DNA of 64,000 bases from Bog-756 sp963737625 (lineage in GTDB: Bacteria > Actinomycetota > Acidimicrobiia > Acidimicrobiales > RAAP-2), in contig CAVTTK010000002.1 of the NCBI GenBank assembly GCA_963737625.1, positions 62,001 to 126,000 of the forward strand. Direction: 5' to 3'. Of this stretch, positions 36,415 through 45,477 are shown one piece after another. The notes beneath the pieces are model-generated. The model was not told the origin of the DNA and made no database searches. It was given only the letters and a program-made list of their open reading frames with translations. The translations under genes and the position numbers were made by a program. The stretch's first letter is position 1. Every line of letters starts with the position of its first letter.

Positions 36415-37689
36415 GTGTTGTATGGAGGGGTGGGTTGGGTCTTCCTCGCAGTCAGCATGGTCTTCGCGATCCTGGCGGTCAACGCCTACTTCCCCATCCG
36501 TCGCGAGCCCTTCGCCGTGGCCAGCTTCGCCATGGGGTGGATCCCCGGTGAACTCCCCGTCCACATGGTGGTCCTGCTGGTGGCCGGGTCGGTGGCCTTC
36601 GGGCTCAACGGCGCCCTGTCGGGCTGGCCCGGCCGGGTGGCCCTCGGGGTGGTGGCCGTGACCGCCGTGGCCTACGTCCGACTGGCCGTGGTGGCCGCCG
36701 GGGCCGCCGGGGCCGTGGACGAGGCCCTCGACCGGGCCACCGGTGGCGCCGTGGCGATGTTGGCCCGCGACCCACGACCGGCGTGGAACCACCGGTGGCG
36801 GCTGGTCATCGCCGTGCCGTTCCGTTTCCGGGCCGTCCGCAGGGCCCGGAACGTGGACTACTGGGGGGACGGGAACTACCGGCACAAGCTCGACGTCCTC
36901 ACCCGTAGGGGAGTCACTCCCGTCGATGCCCCGGTGCTGGTCTACATCCACGGCGGCGCCTGGGTGATCGGGGACAAGCGGCAGCAGGGGATCCCCATGA
37001 TGCACGAGCTCGTGCTGCGGGGGTGGGTCTGCGTGGCCATCAACTACCGCCTGAGCCCCCGGGCCACCTGGCCAGCCCACATCGTCGACTGCAAGCGGGC
37101 GGTGGCCTGGGTCCGAGAGCACATCGCCGACTACGGCGGCGACCCCGGATTCATCGCCGTGTCCGGGGGATCGGCCGGGGGCCACCTCTCGGCGCTCCTG
37201 GCGCTCACCCCCGACGAGACCAAGTGGCAGCCCGGGTTCGAGGAGCTCGACGCCTCGGTGGATGCCTGCCTCCCCTTCTACGGCGTCTACGACATGACCG
37301 GGGATCCGGAACGATCCGGCGCCTACGGGGACGGGACCATCGACCTGCTCGAACGCCTGGTGATGAAGGCGTCGAGCACCGACAACCCCGTGCTCTTCGA
37401 GGAGGCGTCACCGGACCGGCGGGTCACCGTCGGAGCCCCGCCCATGATGGTGTTCCACGGCGTCAACGACACGCTGGTGCCGGTGGCCGTGGCCCGGCAC
37501 TTCGTAGCCCAGCTCCGCCTCCACTCGCAGGCACCGGTGGCCGCCGTGGAGCTGCCCCGGGCCCAACACGCCTTCGACGTCCTGGCCTCCATCCGCACCC
37601 GTCACACCACGATGGGAGCGGTCCGCTTCCTCGAGGGCATGCGGGCCCAGGCCGACCGGCGGGCGTCGGCCACCGGTCCGGAGACCTGA
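36415..37689 (+). CDS. Membrane-associated alpha/beta hydrolase (lipase/esterase)
   Basis: The protein has about 424 residues. The N-terminal 110 hold two or three transmembrane helices (WVFLAVSMVFAILAVNAYF; VHMVVLLVAGSVAFGL). The rest is an alpha/beta hydrolase with oxyanion motif HGGAWVIG, nucleophile Ser in SGGSAGGH, acid region GVNDTLVP and catalytic His in AQHAF. This resembles mycobacterial Lip-type esterases. The start is uncertain: GTG 36415, TTG 36418 and GTG 36430 are all possible and change only the first residues. It is divergent from WS/DGAT. Confidence 0.87.
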   Translation: MLYGGVGWVFLAVSMVFAILAVNAYFPIRREPFAVASFAMGWIPGELPVHMVVLLVAGSVAFGLNGALSGWPGRVALGVVAVTAVAYVRLAVVAAGAAGAVDEALDRATGGAVAMLARDPRPAWNHRWRLVIAVPFRFRAVRRARNVDYWGDGNYRHKLDVLTRRGVTPVDAPVLVYIHGGAWVIGDKRQQGIPMMHELVLRGWVCVAINYRLSPRATWPAHIVDCKRAVAWVREHIADYGGDPGFIAVSGGSAGGHLSALLALTPDETKWQPGFEELDASVDACLPFYGVYDMTGDPERSGAYGDGTIDLLERLVMKASSTDNPVLFEEASPDRRVTVGAPPMMVFHGVNDTLVPVAVARHFVAQLRLHSQAPVAAVELPRAQHAFDVLASIRTRHTTMGAVRFLEGMRAQADRRASATGPET

Positions 37690-37829
37690 TCGACACACCC
37701 CCCGACCTGCGGCGCTAGACACCCGGGCGAGTTTCTGACGTAGAGTCACATATTCATGGCCGTCAGGCCCGACGGGGCAGCCTCGGGTCAGATGTGCAAC
37801 TCATAGGGTCGATCGTGCAAGGGGGAACC

Positions 37830-39143
37830 TTGGTTTCAGCAACGTGGAGGACGCGCCTGGCCGCTCTCGGACTGGTCGCCGTGGTGGCCGTCACCGCCGT
37901 GGCCTGCGGATCGACCTCATCGTCCAGCACCACCACGTCCGGATCCGGCTCCGGTTCGGGAAGTTCGACGATCCCCGCGAGTGCCTTCAGCGATCACACG
38001 GGCATCACCGCCACATCCGTGCGGGTGGCCAACGTGTCGACACTGGCCGTGGGCGGCCTGTTCAAGGGGGCCCTGGTGGGGACCGAGGCCTACGTCGACT
38101 ACGTGAATTCCACCGGCGGGGTCAACGGCCGGAAGATCACCGTCGACTCGGCCGATGACGGGTTCAGCGGCGCCGGCAACAAACAGGCCACCCAGAATGC
38201 CCTGACCAACGACTTCTCCCTGGTCGGAGGGTTCTCTCTCCAGGACAACTTCGGTGGACTGGTACTGAAGGCCAACCCAGGGATGCCCAACGTCTCCGTG
38301 GTCCTGGACGGCACCACCAACCAACTGCCCAACGTGTTCAGCGCCGTTCCGCTGAACGGGGGATGGGAGGAGGGCCCGCTCCAGTACTACAAGAAGAAGT
38401 TCCCGAAGGACATCGACGCCGTCGGCACGGTGGTCTCCGATCAGGCCTCGGCGTTGAAGGACTGGGCCGGCCAGAAGTACGCCATGGAGCAGGTGGGGTA
38501 CAAGGTCATCTACGACCCCAGCGTCCCGGTCAGCCAGACCGACTACACCCAGAACGTCATCGCCATGCGGAACGCCGGGGTCAAGATCCTCTTCCTGTCC
38601 CAGCTGCCCTACAACTACGCCGCGGCGATGTTGAAGGACCTGCAGCAGCAGAACTTCCACCCCCAGGTCATTTTGGGCTCGGCCAACTACAGCAACGACC
38701 TGGTATCGGCGGCCGGCGGCCCATCGGCGGTGGACGGGGCGCTGTTCGACCAGAACACCTCACTCTTCTTGGGCCAGGACGCCGCCGAGATCCCGGCGGT
38801 CGGTCTGTTCAACAAGTGGGTCCAGAAGGCCTCGCCCGGGTTCAAGACCGACCTGTTCAGCCTGTACGGGTGGCTGTCGGCCGAACTGTTCTCCCAGGCG
38901 CTGAAGAACGCCGGGTCCAACCCCAGCAGGGGGTCCCTGCTCCAGGCCCTGTCGAAGATCACCTCGTTCAGCGGCAACAACATCATCGCCCCCAACGACC
39001 CGGCGGCCAAGACGGTGGGGAACTGCTACCTGCTCGGCCAGGTGGCCAACGGGCAGTACCAGCGGCTGGACAACCCGCCCATCAACAGCAGCACGAACGG
39101 GTACCGATGCGACTACAAGTACATAACCCCACCGGCCTCCTGA
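37830..39143 (+). CDS. ABC transporter substrate-binding lipoprotein (LivK-like)
   Basis: This 437-residue periplasmic-binding protein (type I fold) has a lipoprotein signal (LVAVVAVTAVACG) and a Ser/Gly/Thr linker. The binding domain carries GITATSVRVANVSTLAVGGLF and YVDYVNSTGGVNGRKI, typical of branched-chain amino-acid/amide receptors. The ligand cannot be read from sequence. TTG 37830 has AAGGGGG just upstream; GTG 37815, preceded by TAGGGT-N5, is an alternative start. It is the first gene of the transporter operon. Confidence 0.88.
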   Translation: MVSATWRTRLAALGLVAVVAVTAVACGSTSSSSTTTSGSGSGSGSSTIPASAFSDHTGITATSVRVANVSTLAVGGLFKGALVGTEAYVDYVNSTGGVNGRKITVDSADDGFSGAGNKQATQNALTNDFSLVGGFSLQDNFGGLVLKANPGMPNVSVVLDGTTNQLPNVFSAVPLNGGWEEGPLQYYKKKFPKDIDAVGTVVSDQASALKDWAGQKYAMEQVGYKVIYDPSVPVSQTDYTQNVIAMRNAGVKILFLSQLPYNYAAAMLKDLQQQNFHPQVILGSANYSNDLVSAAGGPSAVDGALFDQNTSLFLGQDAAEIPAVGLFNKWVQKASPGFKTDLFSLYGWLSAELFSQALKNAGSNPSRGSLLQALSKITSFSGNNIIAPNDPAAKTVGNCYLLGQVANGQYQRLDNPPINSSTNGYRCDYKYITPPAS

Positions 39144-39202
39144 GCGGCCTGGGTCCGGCCCGGAGGGTGTGACGTGATGCGACGGGCGACGAGGGTGGCG
39201 CG

Positions 39203-41143
39203 GTGAGCGACTTCCTGCAGTACACCGTGTTCGGGGTGATGCTCGGCGCCGGCTACGCCATCGCCGCCACCGGGCTGGTGGTCACCTACACCACGTCGGG
39301 GGTGTTCAACTTCGCCCAGGGGGCGGTGGGGATGGTGGCGGCCTTCTGCTACTGGGAACTCGTCTCGGCCCACAACGTCCCGGTGCTGCTGTCGCTGCTG
39401 ATCATCCTGGTGGTGGGGGCGTCGATCGCCGGGGCCCTGGTGGAGCGGGTGCTCATGCGCCGGTTGCACGGTGCCTCGGCCGAGCGTCCGGTGATGGTCA
39501 CCCTCGGCCTGATGGTCATCCTGACCGGGGTGGCCACCCTCATCTGGAGCCCGACCACCGAGCGCCAGGTGAACAACATGGTGTCCGGCCAGTTCCGCCT
39601 GGTGGGGATCAACATCCAGTACCAGGAGGTCCTGATCATCGGGGTGGCCCTGGCCGTGGCCATCGCTCTGCGCGCCCTCTTCTACTCCACCCGCACCGGG
39701 TATGCCCTCCGGGCGGTGGTCGACGACCCGGAGCTGTTGGCCATGTCGGGGGTGTCACCCAACCGGATGAGCCAGTACGGGTGGATCCTGGGCTTCATGC
39801 TGGCCGCTCTGGCCGGCGTCCTCCTGGCCCCCACCCAGACCACCGGGATCAGCATCGAGGCCATGACCCTGCTGGTGGTGAACGGCTATGCCGCGGCCAT
39901 CGTGGGGAGGCTCAAGAACATCCCCGTCACCTTCGCCGCCGCCATCGTGATCGGCCTGGCCGAGAACTACGTCATCAACTACATCCTGCCCCACGTCCCC
40001 CAGAACCTGGTCCCGGACATCACCTACGCCCTCCCGATGGTGTTCCTCTTCATCGCCCTGGTCACGCTGCCCTCGGTCCGCCTGCGGGCCGTGGGTCGCC
40101 TGACCACCATGCGGGCGCCGCGGGTGGCCGGGGGCCGGGAGTCGCTGGTGGCCGGAGCGGCCTTCTTCGTCCTGGCCATCGTGGCCGCGGTGGCCTTTGC
40201 CAACACCGAGGTCAAGGGGACCACCCTGCTGACCCTGGGGGGCATGGTCATGACCCTCGGGATCGTCGGACTGTCCCTCGTCCTGCTCACCGGGTACTCG
40301 GGCCAGGTCTCCCTGTGCCAGTTCTCCTTCATGGGCATCGGGGCCTTCGTCATGGGCAAGGTGGCCGGTGGGGGATCGGTGCTCGGCCTGTTGGCGGCCA
40401 CCGGGGTGTGTGCCGGCCTCGGGGCGCTGATCGCCCTGCCCACCATCCGCCTGCGTGACCTGTACCTGGCCCTGGCCACCTTCGCCTTCGCCGACGCCGT
40501 GGCCACCGGATTTTTCCCCGACAGCCACATCTACGGGAGCGGGGGGGTCTCCATCGGGCGCATCGTGGTCCCGGGTGTCAACTTCGGGAGCGACAGTGCC
40601 GAGTTCCTGTTGGTCTCGGCGCTCTTCGTGCTCGCCGCCCTCCTGGTCCTGGCCATCCGGCGCAGTCTGTTCGGTCGGCGCCTGGTGGCCCTCAACGACT
40701 CGCCGGCGGCCTACGCCACCGTGGGCCTCAACATCGGCATCACCAAGGTGGCGGTGTTCGCCATCGCCGCCGCCATGGCCGGACTGGCCGGCGCCCTCTA
40801 CGGCACGGTGCAGGGCGTGGTGGGCACCACCGACTTCGACGTCTTCCCGGGCATCATCTTCGTCCTGTTCGTGACCATCTGGAGCATCCGGACCGTTTCG
40901 GGAGCCTTCCTCGCCGCCCTCACCTACGTGGTGCTCAACCAGCTGTGGCCCAACGGGGTCGGGCTGTTCGCCGGGGTGGGGATCATCCTGATCGGCCGGG
41001 CCGCCGGCGGCCTGCTCGGGTTGGAGTACCTGCAGTTCCGGTTGCCGTGGGTTCGCCGACCGGCGGGGTCGCCCCGCCCTACGTCGGGCGACCCGGTCGG
41101 CGCAGCCGTGGCCATGGGGAGGGAGACCCGTGCCGCCGGGTGA
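39203..41143 (+). CDS. Fused LivH-LivM permease
   Basis: The 646-residue protein joins the two permease subunits of a branched-chain amino-acid ABC transporter. Residues 1-290 correspond to LivH (GAGYAIAATGLVVTYTTSGV; EALARADL-free, with the VDDPELLAMSGVSPNRM loop). Residues 310-640 correspond to LivM (LTGYSGQVSLCQFSFMGIGA; LNDSPAAYATVGLNIGITKV). About 16 membrane helices are expected. GTG 39203 follows GAGGGTGG. It overlaps the ATPase gene by 14 nt. Confidence 0.9.
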   Translation: MSDFLQYTVFGVMLGAGYAIAATGLVVTYTTSGVFNFAQGAVGMVAAFCYWELVSAHNVPVLLSLLIILVVGASIAGALVERVLMRRLHGASAERPVMVTLGLMVILTGVATLIWSPTTERQVNNMVSGQFRLVGINIQYQEVLIIGVALAVAIALRALFYSTRTGYALRAVVDDPELLAMSGVSPNRMSQYGWILGFMLAALAGVLLAPTQTTGISIEAMTLLVVNGYAAAIVGRLKNIPVTFAAAIVIGLAENYVINYILPHVPQNLVPDITYALPMVFLFIALVTLPSVRLRAVGRLTTMRAPRVAGGRESLVAGAAFFVLAIVAAVAFANTEVKGTTLLTLGGMVMTLGIVGLSLVLLTGYSGQVSLCQFSFMGIGAFVMGKVAGGGSVLGLLAATGVCAGLGALIALPTIRLRDLYLALATFAFADAVATGFFPDSHIYGSGGVSIGRIVVPGVNFGSDSAEFLLVSALFVLAALLVLAIRRSLFGRRLVALNDSPAAYATVGLNIGITKVAVFAIAAAMAGLAGALYGTVQGVVGTTDFDVFPGIIFVLFVTIWSIRTVSGAFLAALTYVVLNQLWPNGVGLFAGVGIILIGRAAGGLLGLEYLQFRLPWVRRPAGSPRPTSGDPVGAAVAMGRETRAAG

Positions 41144-42035
41144 CCCCACCGGCGGGGGGACCGCCGCCCTCACCGTCTCGGAGGTGGCGGTGCGGTTCGG
41201 CGGAGTGTCGGCCCTTAACGACGTCACCCTGACCGTGGAGCCGGGCACGGTGACCGGTCTCATCGGGCCCAACGGGGCGGGCAAGACCACGCTGTTCAAT
41301 GTGATCAGCGGGTTGCAGGTGCCTGATCGCGGCTCGGTGCACCTGTTCGACGCCGACGTGACCACCATGAAGCCGCATCGGCGGGCCCGCCTCGGGCTGG
41401 CCCGCACGTTCCAACGCCTGGAGATCTTCGGCACCCTCTCGGCCAGTGAGAACGTCCAGGTGGGCCTGGAGTCGTCGGTCAAGTGGTGGGAGTGGCAGCG
41501 GATCCGACGGGCTCTTCCCGGGAAGCGGCGTGGCACCGACCACGAGCGGGTCGACGCCACATCGGCCACCGGGTCCGGTGGACCGAGCGGTGCGCCGACT
41601 GCGGTCAGCTGCGACCGACTGCTCGAGGGGGTGGGTCTGGCCGGGCTCGGAGGCGAGCAGTCGGCCACCATGTCGACCGGACTGGCGCGGATGGTCGAGT
41701 TGGCCCGGGCCCTGGCCATCGGCCCGAAGCTCCTCCTGCTCGACGAGCCCGGCTCCGGGTTGGACGAAGCGGAGTCGAAGGCCCTCGGTGACCTGCTGAG
41801 CACGCTGGCCGCCGACGGCATGGCTGTGCTGCTGGTGGAGCACGACATGGAGCTGGTCATGCGGATCTGTGACCACATCTACGTCCTCGACTTCGGGGAC
41901 ATCATCGCCGCCGGATCGCCGGACGCCATCCGCACCGACCCCATGGTCCAGGCCGCCTACCTGGGCGACGTCACTCCCGAGGCACCGCCCTCCACCCCGC
42001 CCGGGGGCGGCCCCGACCCGGAGCCGCAGCCATGA
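41130..42035 (+). CDS. livG: Branched-chain ABC transporter ATPase (LivG-like)
   Basis: The 301-residue ATPase has Walker A GPNGAGKTT, Q-loop ARTFQ, Walker B LLLLDEP and H-loop VEHD. The signature motif is not LSGGQ but STGLARMVELARAL. An insert of about 35 residues (around 120-160) rich in Gly, Ser and Thr lies before it. It pairs with LivF to energise import. GTG 41130 has GGGGAGGGAG upstream. The 3' end overlaps livF by 4 nt (ATGA). Confidence 0.9.
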   Translation: MPPGDPTGGGTAALTVSEVAVRFGGVSALNDVTLTVEPGTVTGLIGPNGAGKTTLFNVISGLQVPDRGSVHLFDADVTTMKPHRRARLGLARTFQRLEIFGTLSASENVQVGLESSVKWWEWQRIRRALPGKRRGTDHERVDATSATGSGGPSGAPTAVSCDRLLEGVGLAGLGGEQSATMSTGLARMVELARALAIGPKLLLLDEPGSGLDEAESKALGDLLSTLAADGMAVLLVEHDMELVMRICDHIYVLDFGDIIAAGSPDAIRTDPMVQAAYLGDVTPEAPPSTPPGGGPDPEPQP

Positions 42036-42784
42036 CCGACGTGGTCGAGGAGGTGTTCGGTTCCGGGGCCACGCCGCCCCCTCAGCTCCCCCCGGGGATC
42101 GTGGTCGACGACCTCAGAGCGGCCTACGGCCGGATCGAGGTGCTCCACGGCGTCAATCTGGTCGTCCCTCCCGGCAGTGTCTTCGCCCTGCTCGGGCCCA
42201 ACGGTGCCGGCAAGTCGACCCTCCTCAAAGTGATCAATGGGCGGATGCGTCCGACGGCCGGCCAGGTCCTGGTCGGTGACGTCCCGGTGGGGAAGACTCC
42301 GACGGAGAAGCTGGTCCGAAGCGGGTTGTGCGCCATCCCCGAGGGGCGGGGGATCTTCCCCAACCTGACCGTGCGCGAGAACCTGCGGATCTGGACCTAC
42401 CGGGGCGGCATCACAGCCAAGGACGTGGAGGAGCAGACCTACGCCACCTTCCCCCGCCTGAAGGAGCGGCGCCGGCAGCTGGCCGGGACCCTGTCCGGGG
42501 GCGAGCAGCAGATGCTGGCCATCTCGCGGGCGCTGGTGACCGCGCCCAAGGTCCTGCTCCTCGACGAGCTCTCCATGGGACTGGCCCCCCTCGTCGTCGG
42601 TGAGCTCTACGAACTGGTCGGGACGCTGGCCTCCCGGGGGATGACCATCCTGCTCGTCGAGCAGTTCGTGACCACGGCCCTGTCGGTGGCCACCCGGGCC
42701 GCCATCATGGTGCACGGCCGCATCGAGCAGGAGGGAACCCCCCGCGAGATGGCCGATGCCGCCCTCGGTGTGTACCTGGCCTGA
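42032..42784 (+). CDS. livF: Branched-chain ABC transporter ATPase LivF
   Basis: This 250-residue ATPase has Walker A GPNGAGKST, Q-loop region IPEGRGIFPNLTVRENL (typical of LivF), signature LSGGEQQ and Walker B LLLDELS, with SMGLAP following. It completes the operon binding protein, fused permease, LivG, LivF. It starts within the livG stop codon and converges on valS. Confidence 0.93.
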   Translation: MTDVVEEVFGSGATPPPQLPPGIVVDDLRAAYGRIEVLHGVNLVVPPGSVFALLGPNGAGKSTLLKVINGRMRPTAGQVLVGDVPVGKTPTEKLVRSGLCAIPEGRGIFPNLTVRENLRIWTYRGGITAKDVEEQTYATFPRLKERRRQLAGTLSGGEQQMLAISRALVTAPKVLLLDELSMGLAPLVVGELYELVGTLASRGMTILLVEQFVTTALSVATRAAIMVHGRIEQEGTPREMADAALGVYLA

Positions 42785-42834
42785 CCGGCGGGAGCGCCCG
42801 GCCGTACTGGTTGGCCGAGCGGGTGTGCGACCGC

Positions 42835-45456
42835 CTACTCCTCCTCGGCCAGTGCGACGTCGACTCCGGCCCCGTCGGCCACCCGGGTGACCAGGTCGAC
42901 CACTCCGCCGGCGTCGCGCAGGTCGTCCTCGGCGGTGAGCAGGGCGGCGATCCGCTCGGCGGAATCGGCCACGGTGAGCGTGGTCACGCGCCAGCGCATG
43001 GAGCGCTTGGCCGCGGTCTTGGCCCGCCGCACGTGGCCCAGGACCTCGGCTGTCACCTCCAGCACCGGACTGATGCCGCCCGGGCCCGCCGGGAGCGCCT
43101 CGTCGAACTCCCCGGCGTCGGGCCACGGTGCGGTGTGGATGGAGCCGGACCGCCACCACGACCACACCTCCTCGGTGACGAAGGGCAGGACGGGGGCCAG
43201 CAGGCGCAGCAGGACCGACAGGGCGAGAGCCAGGGCGGCCTGGGCCGAGGCCGGCCCGGGCTCGGCCACGTCGCCGTAGGCCCGGGTCTTGACCAGTTCG
43301 AGGTAGTCGTCGCAGAACGACCAGAAGAATGACTCGGTGCGTTCCAGGGCCCGGGCGTAGTCGTAGGCCTCGAAGGCCGCGGTGGCCTCGTCGACCACTT
43401 CGGCCAGGCGGACCAGCATGGCCCGGTCGAGGGGGGCGGACACCGACCCGGGTCCGGGCACCACCACTGTCCCGTCGTCTCCGGCCATCCGGCCGAGGGC
43501 GAAGCGCGAGGCGTTCAGCACCTTGATGGCCAGGCGTCGCCCCACCTTCATCTGGCCCTCATCGACCGCGGTGTCGGTGCCCGGCCGGCCGCCGGCGGCC
43601 CAGTAGCGCAGGGCATCGGCGCCGAACTGCTCCAGCAGGGGAAGCGGGGTGACCACGTTGCCCTTGGACTTGGAGATCTTCTTGTGGTCCGGGTCCAGGA
43701 CCCAGCCGGAGATGGCGGCGTCGGTCCACGGGAGAAGGCCGAACTCGAGCTCGGAGCGCACCACCGTGGAGAACAGCCAGGTGCGGATGATCTCGTGGGC
43801 CTGGGGACGCACGTCCATGGGGAAGACCCGGGCGAACAGGTCGGGGTCGTCCTCCCAACCTCCGGCGATCTGGGGGGTCAACGAGGACGTGGCCCAGGTG
43901 TCCATGACGTCGGGGTCCCCCACGAACCCACCGGGCCGGCCTCTCTGATCCTCGGCGTACCCGTCCGGAGTGTCGGTGGACGGGTCGACCGGAAGGCGGT
44001 CCTCATCGGCCAGCAGGGGCCGGTCGAACTCCGTCTCGCCCGCCGCATCGAGCGGGTACCACACCGGGAAGGGGACACCGAAGAAGCGCTGCCGGCTGAT
44101 GTTCCAGTCGCCGTTGAGCCCCTCCACCCAGGCCCGGTAGCGGTGGCCCATGTAGGGCGGGTGCCAGCGCAGCTCCTCACCCCGGGCCAGGAGCCGGTCA
44201 CGGAGGGGGAGGGTCAGGACGAACCACTGCCGTGACGAGACGATTTCGAGCGGGCGGTCTCCCTTCTCGTAGAACTTGACCGGGTGGGTGATGGGGCTGG
44301 GGTCACCGATGAGGGCGCCCGCCTCGGCCAGCTGCTCGACGATCCGGGTCTGGGCCTGCTTGACGGTGCGGCCGGCCAGCTCGTCATAGGCCCGGGCGGC
44401 CGCCGCGGTGTCGTCGGACTCCCATCCGGCGGCGCCCCACTCCACGGGGAGGAGGCGCCCGTCGCGGCCCACGATGGCCCGGGTGGGCAGGGCCAGCTCA
44501 CGCCACCACACCACGTCGGTGGTGTCGCCGAAGGTGCAGATCATGGCGATGCCCGAGCCCTTCTCGGGGTCGGCCAGCTCGTGGGCCAGGACCGGCACCC
44601 TTACTCCGAACAGCGGAGTGGCGACGTCGGTGCCGAACAGCGGGCGGTACCGCTCGTCGTCGGGGTGGGCCACCAGGGCCACGCAGGCCGGCAGCAGCTC
44701 GGGACGGGTGGTCTCGATGTCCACCCCGCCGTCGTGGCCCACGCGGGGGAACCGGATCCGGTGGTAGGCACCGGGACGCTCCCGGTCCTCCAGCTCGGCC
44801 TGGGATACGGCGGTGCGGAAGTCCACGTCCCAGAGGGTGGGGGCGGTGCGCTGCTCCACCTGGCCGCGGGCCACCAGGCGTAGGAAGCCCCGCTGGGACA
44901 CCCGCTGGGCCCGGTCCGACACGGTGGCGTAGGTGTGGGACCAGTCCACCGACAGGCCGAGCATGCGCCACAGCTGCTCGAAGACCTGCTCGTCCTGCTC
45001 GGTGAGCTGATGGCACAGGGCCACGAAGTTGGGCCGAGAGATCGAGATCGGCTCCTTGCCCGGTTGCGCCGGCGGCTCGAAGGTGGGATCGAAGGGCAGG
45101 CTCGGATCACACCGGACCCCGAAGAAATTCTGCACCCGGCGCTCGGTGGGCAGGCCGTTGTCGTCCCATCCCATGGGGTAGAAGACGGCCCGACCCCGCA
45201 TGCGGTGGAAGCGGGCCACGGCATCGGTGTGGGTGTAGGAGAACACGTGGCCGATGTGGAGCGACCCGGACACCGTCGGGGGAGGGGTGTCGATGGAGAA
45301 GACCCGCTCGCGGGGGGCGGACCGGTCGAAGGCGTAGGTGCCGTCCTCCTCCCACCGGGACGACCACGTGGCCTCCAGACCCTCCAACCCGGGTTTATCG
45401 GGGATCCCGGTGGGCCCGGTCGTCCCGCCGGCCGACCCGGTCGCGTGCACGCTCAT
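42835..45456 (-). CDS. valS: Valyl-tRNA synthetase
   Basis: The 873-residue class I synthetase has the HIGH motif in SGSLHIGHVFSYTHTD, the KMSKS motif as KISKSKGNV, the editing domain (IETTRPELLPACVALVAHPDD), and an anticodon-binding domain. It charges tRNA-Val. ATG 45456 lies 9 nt after TACGGT, so its mRNA leader would be two or three nucleotides at most. It is divergent from cysS with a shared promoter core and converges on livF. Confidence 0.95.
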   Translation of the reverse strand: MSVHATGSAGGTTGPTGIPDKPGLEGLEATWSSRWEEDGTYAFDRSAPRERVFSIDTPPPTVSGSLHIGHVFSYTHTDAVARFHRMRGRAVFYPMGWDDNGLPTERRVQNFFGVRCDPSLPFDPTFEPPAQPGKEPISISRPNFVALCHQLTEQDEQVFEQLWRMLGLSVDWSHTYATVSDRAQRVSQRGFLRLVARGQVEQRTAPTLWDVDFRTAVSQAELEDRERPGAYHRIRFPRVGHDGGVDIETTRPELLPACVALVAHPDDERYRPLFGTDVATPLFGVRVPVLAHELADPEKGSGIAMICTFGDTTDVVWWRELALPTRAIVGRDGRLLPVEWGAAGWESDDTAAAARAYDELAGRTVKQAQTRIVEQLAEAGALIGDPSPITHPVKFYEKGDRPLEIVSSRQWFVLTLPLRDRLLARGEELRWHPPYMGHRYRAWVEGLNGDWNISRQRFFGVPFPVWYPLDAAGETEFDRPLLADEDRLPVDPSTDTPDGYAEDQRGRPGGFVGDPDVMDTWATSSLTPQIAGGWEDDPDLFARVFPMDVRPQAHEIIRTWLFSTVVRSELEFGLLPWTDAAISGWVLDPDHKKISKSKGNVVTPLPLLEQFGADALRYWAAGGRPGTDTAVDEGQMKVGRRLAIKVLNASRFALGRMAGDDGTVVVPGPGSVSAPLDRAMLVRLAEVVDEATAAFEAYDYARALERTESFFWSFCDDYLELVKTRAYGDVAEPGPASAQAALALALSVLLRLLAPVLPFVTEEVWSWWRSGSIHTAPWPDAGEFDEALPAGPGGISPVLEVTAEVLGHVRRAKTAAKRSMRWRVTTLTVADSAERIAALLTAEDDLRDAGGVVDLVTRVADGAGVDVALAEEE

Positions 45457-45464
45457 GATCGGGT

Positions 45465-45471
45465 TACCGTA
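45465..45471. promoter_or_regulatory. Overlapping back-to-back -10 boxes of cysS and valS
   Basis: TACCGTA contains a plus-strand -10 TACCGT (45465-45470, 7 nt before the cysS GTG) and a minus-strand -10 TACGGT (45471-45466, 9 nt before the valS ATG). The two boxes share five bases. Confidence 0.5.
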
Positions 45472-45477
45472 CCCTGC

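Noticed and set aside
39755..41878. Long minus-strand frame (about 707 codons) opposite the liv genes
   Set aside because: It is a shadow frame over clear transporter genes, with no motif and no start signal.
42785..42834. GC-rich inverted repeat between livF and valS considered as a terminator
   Set aside because: Only a 4-bp stem is clear (GGCG/CGCC), which is expected by chance in such sequence.
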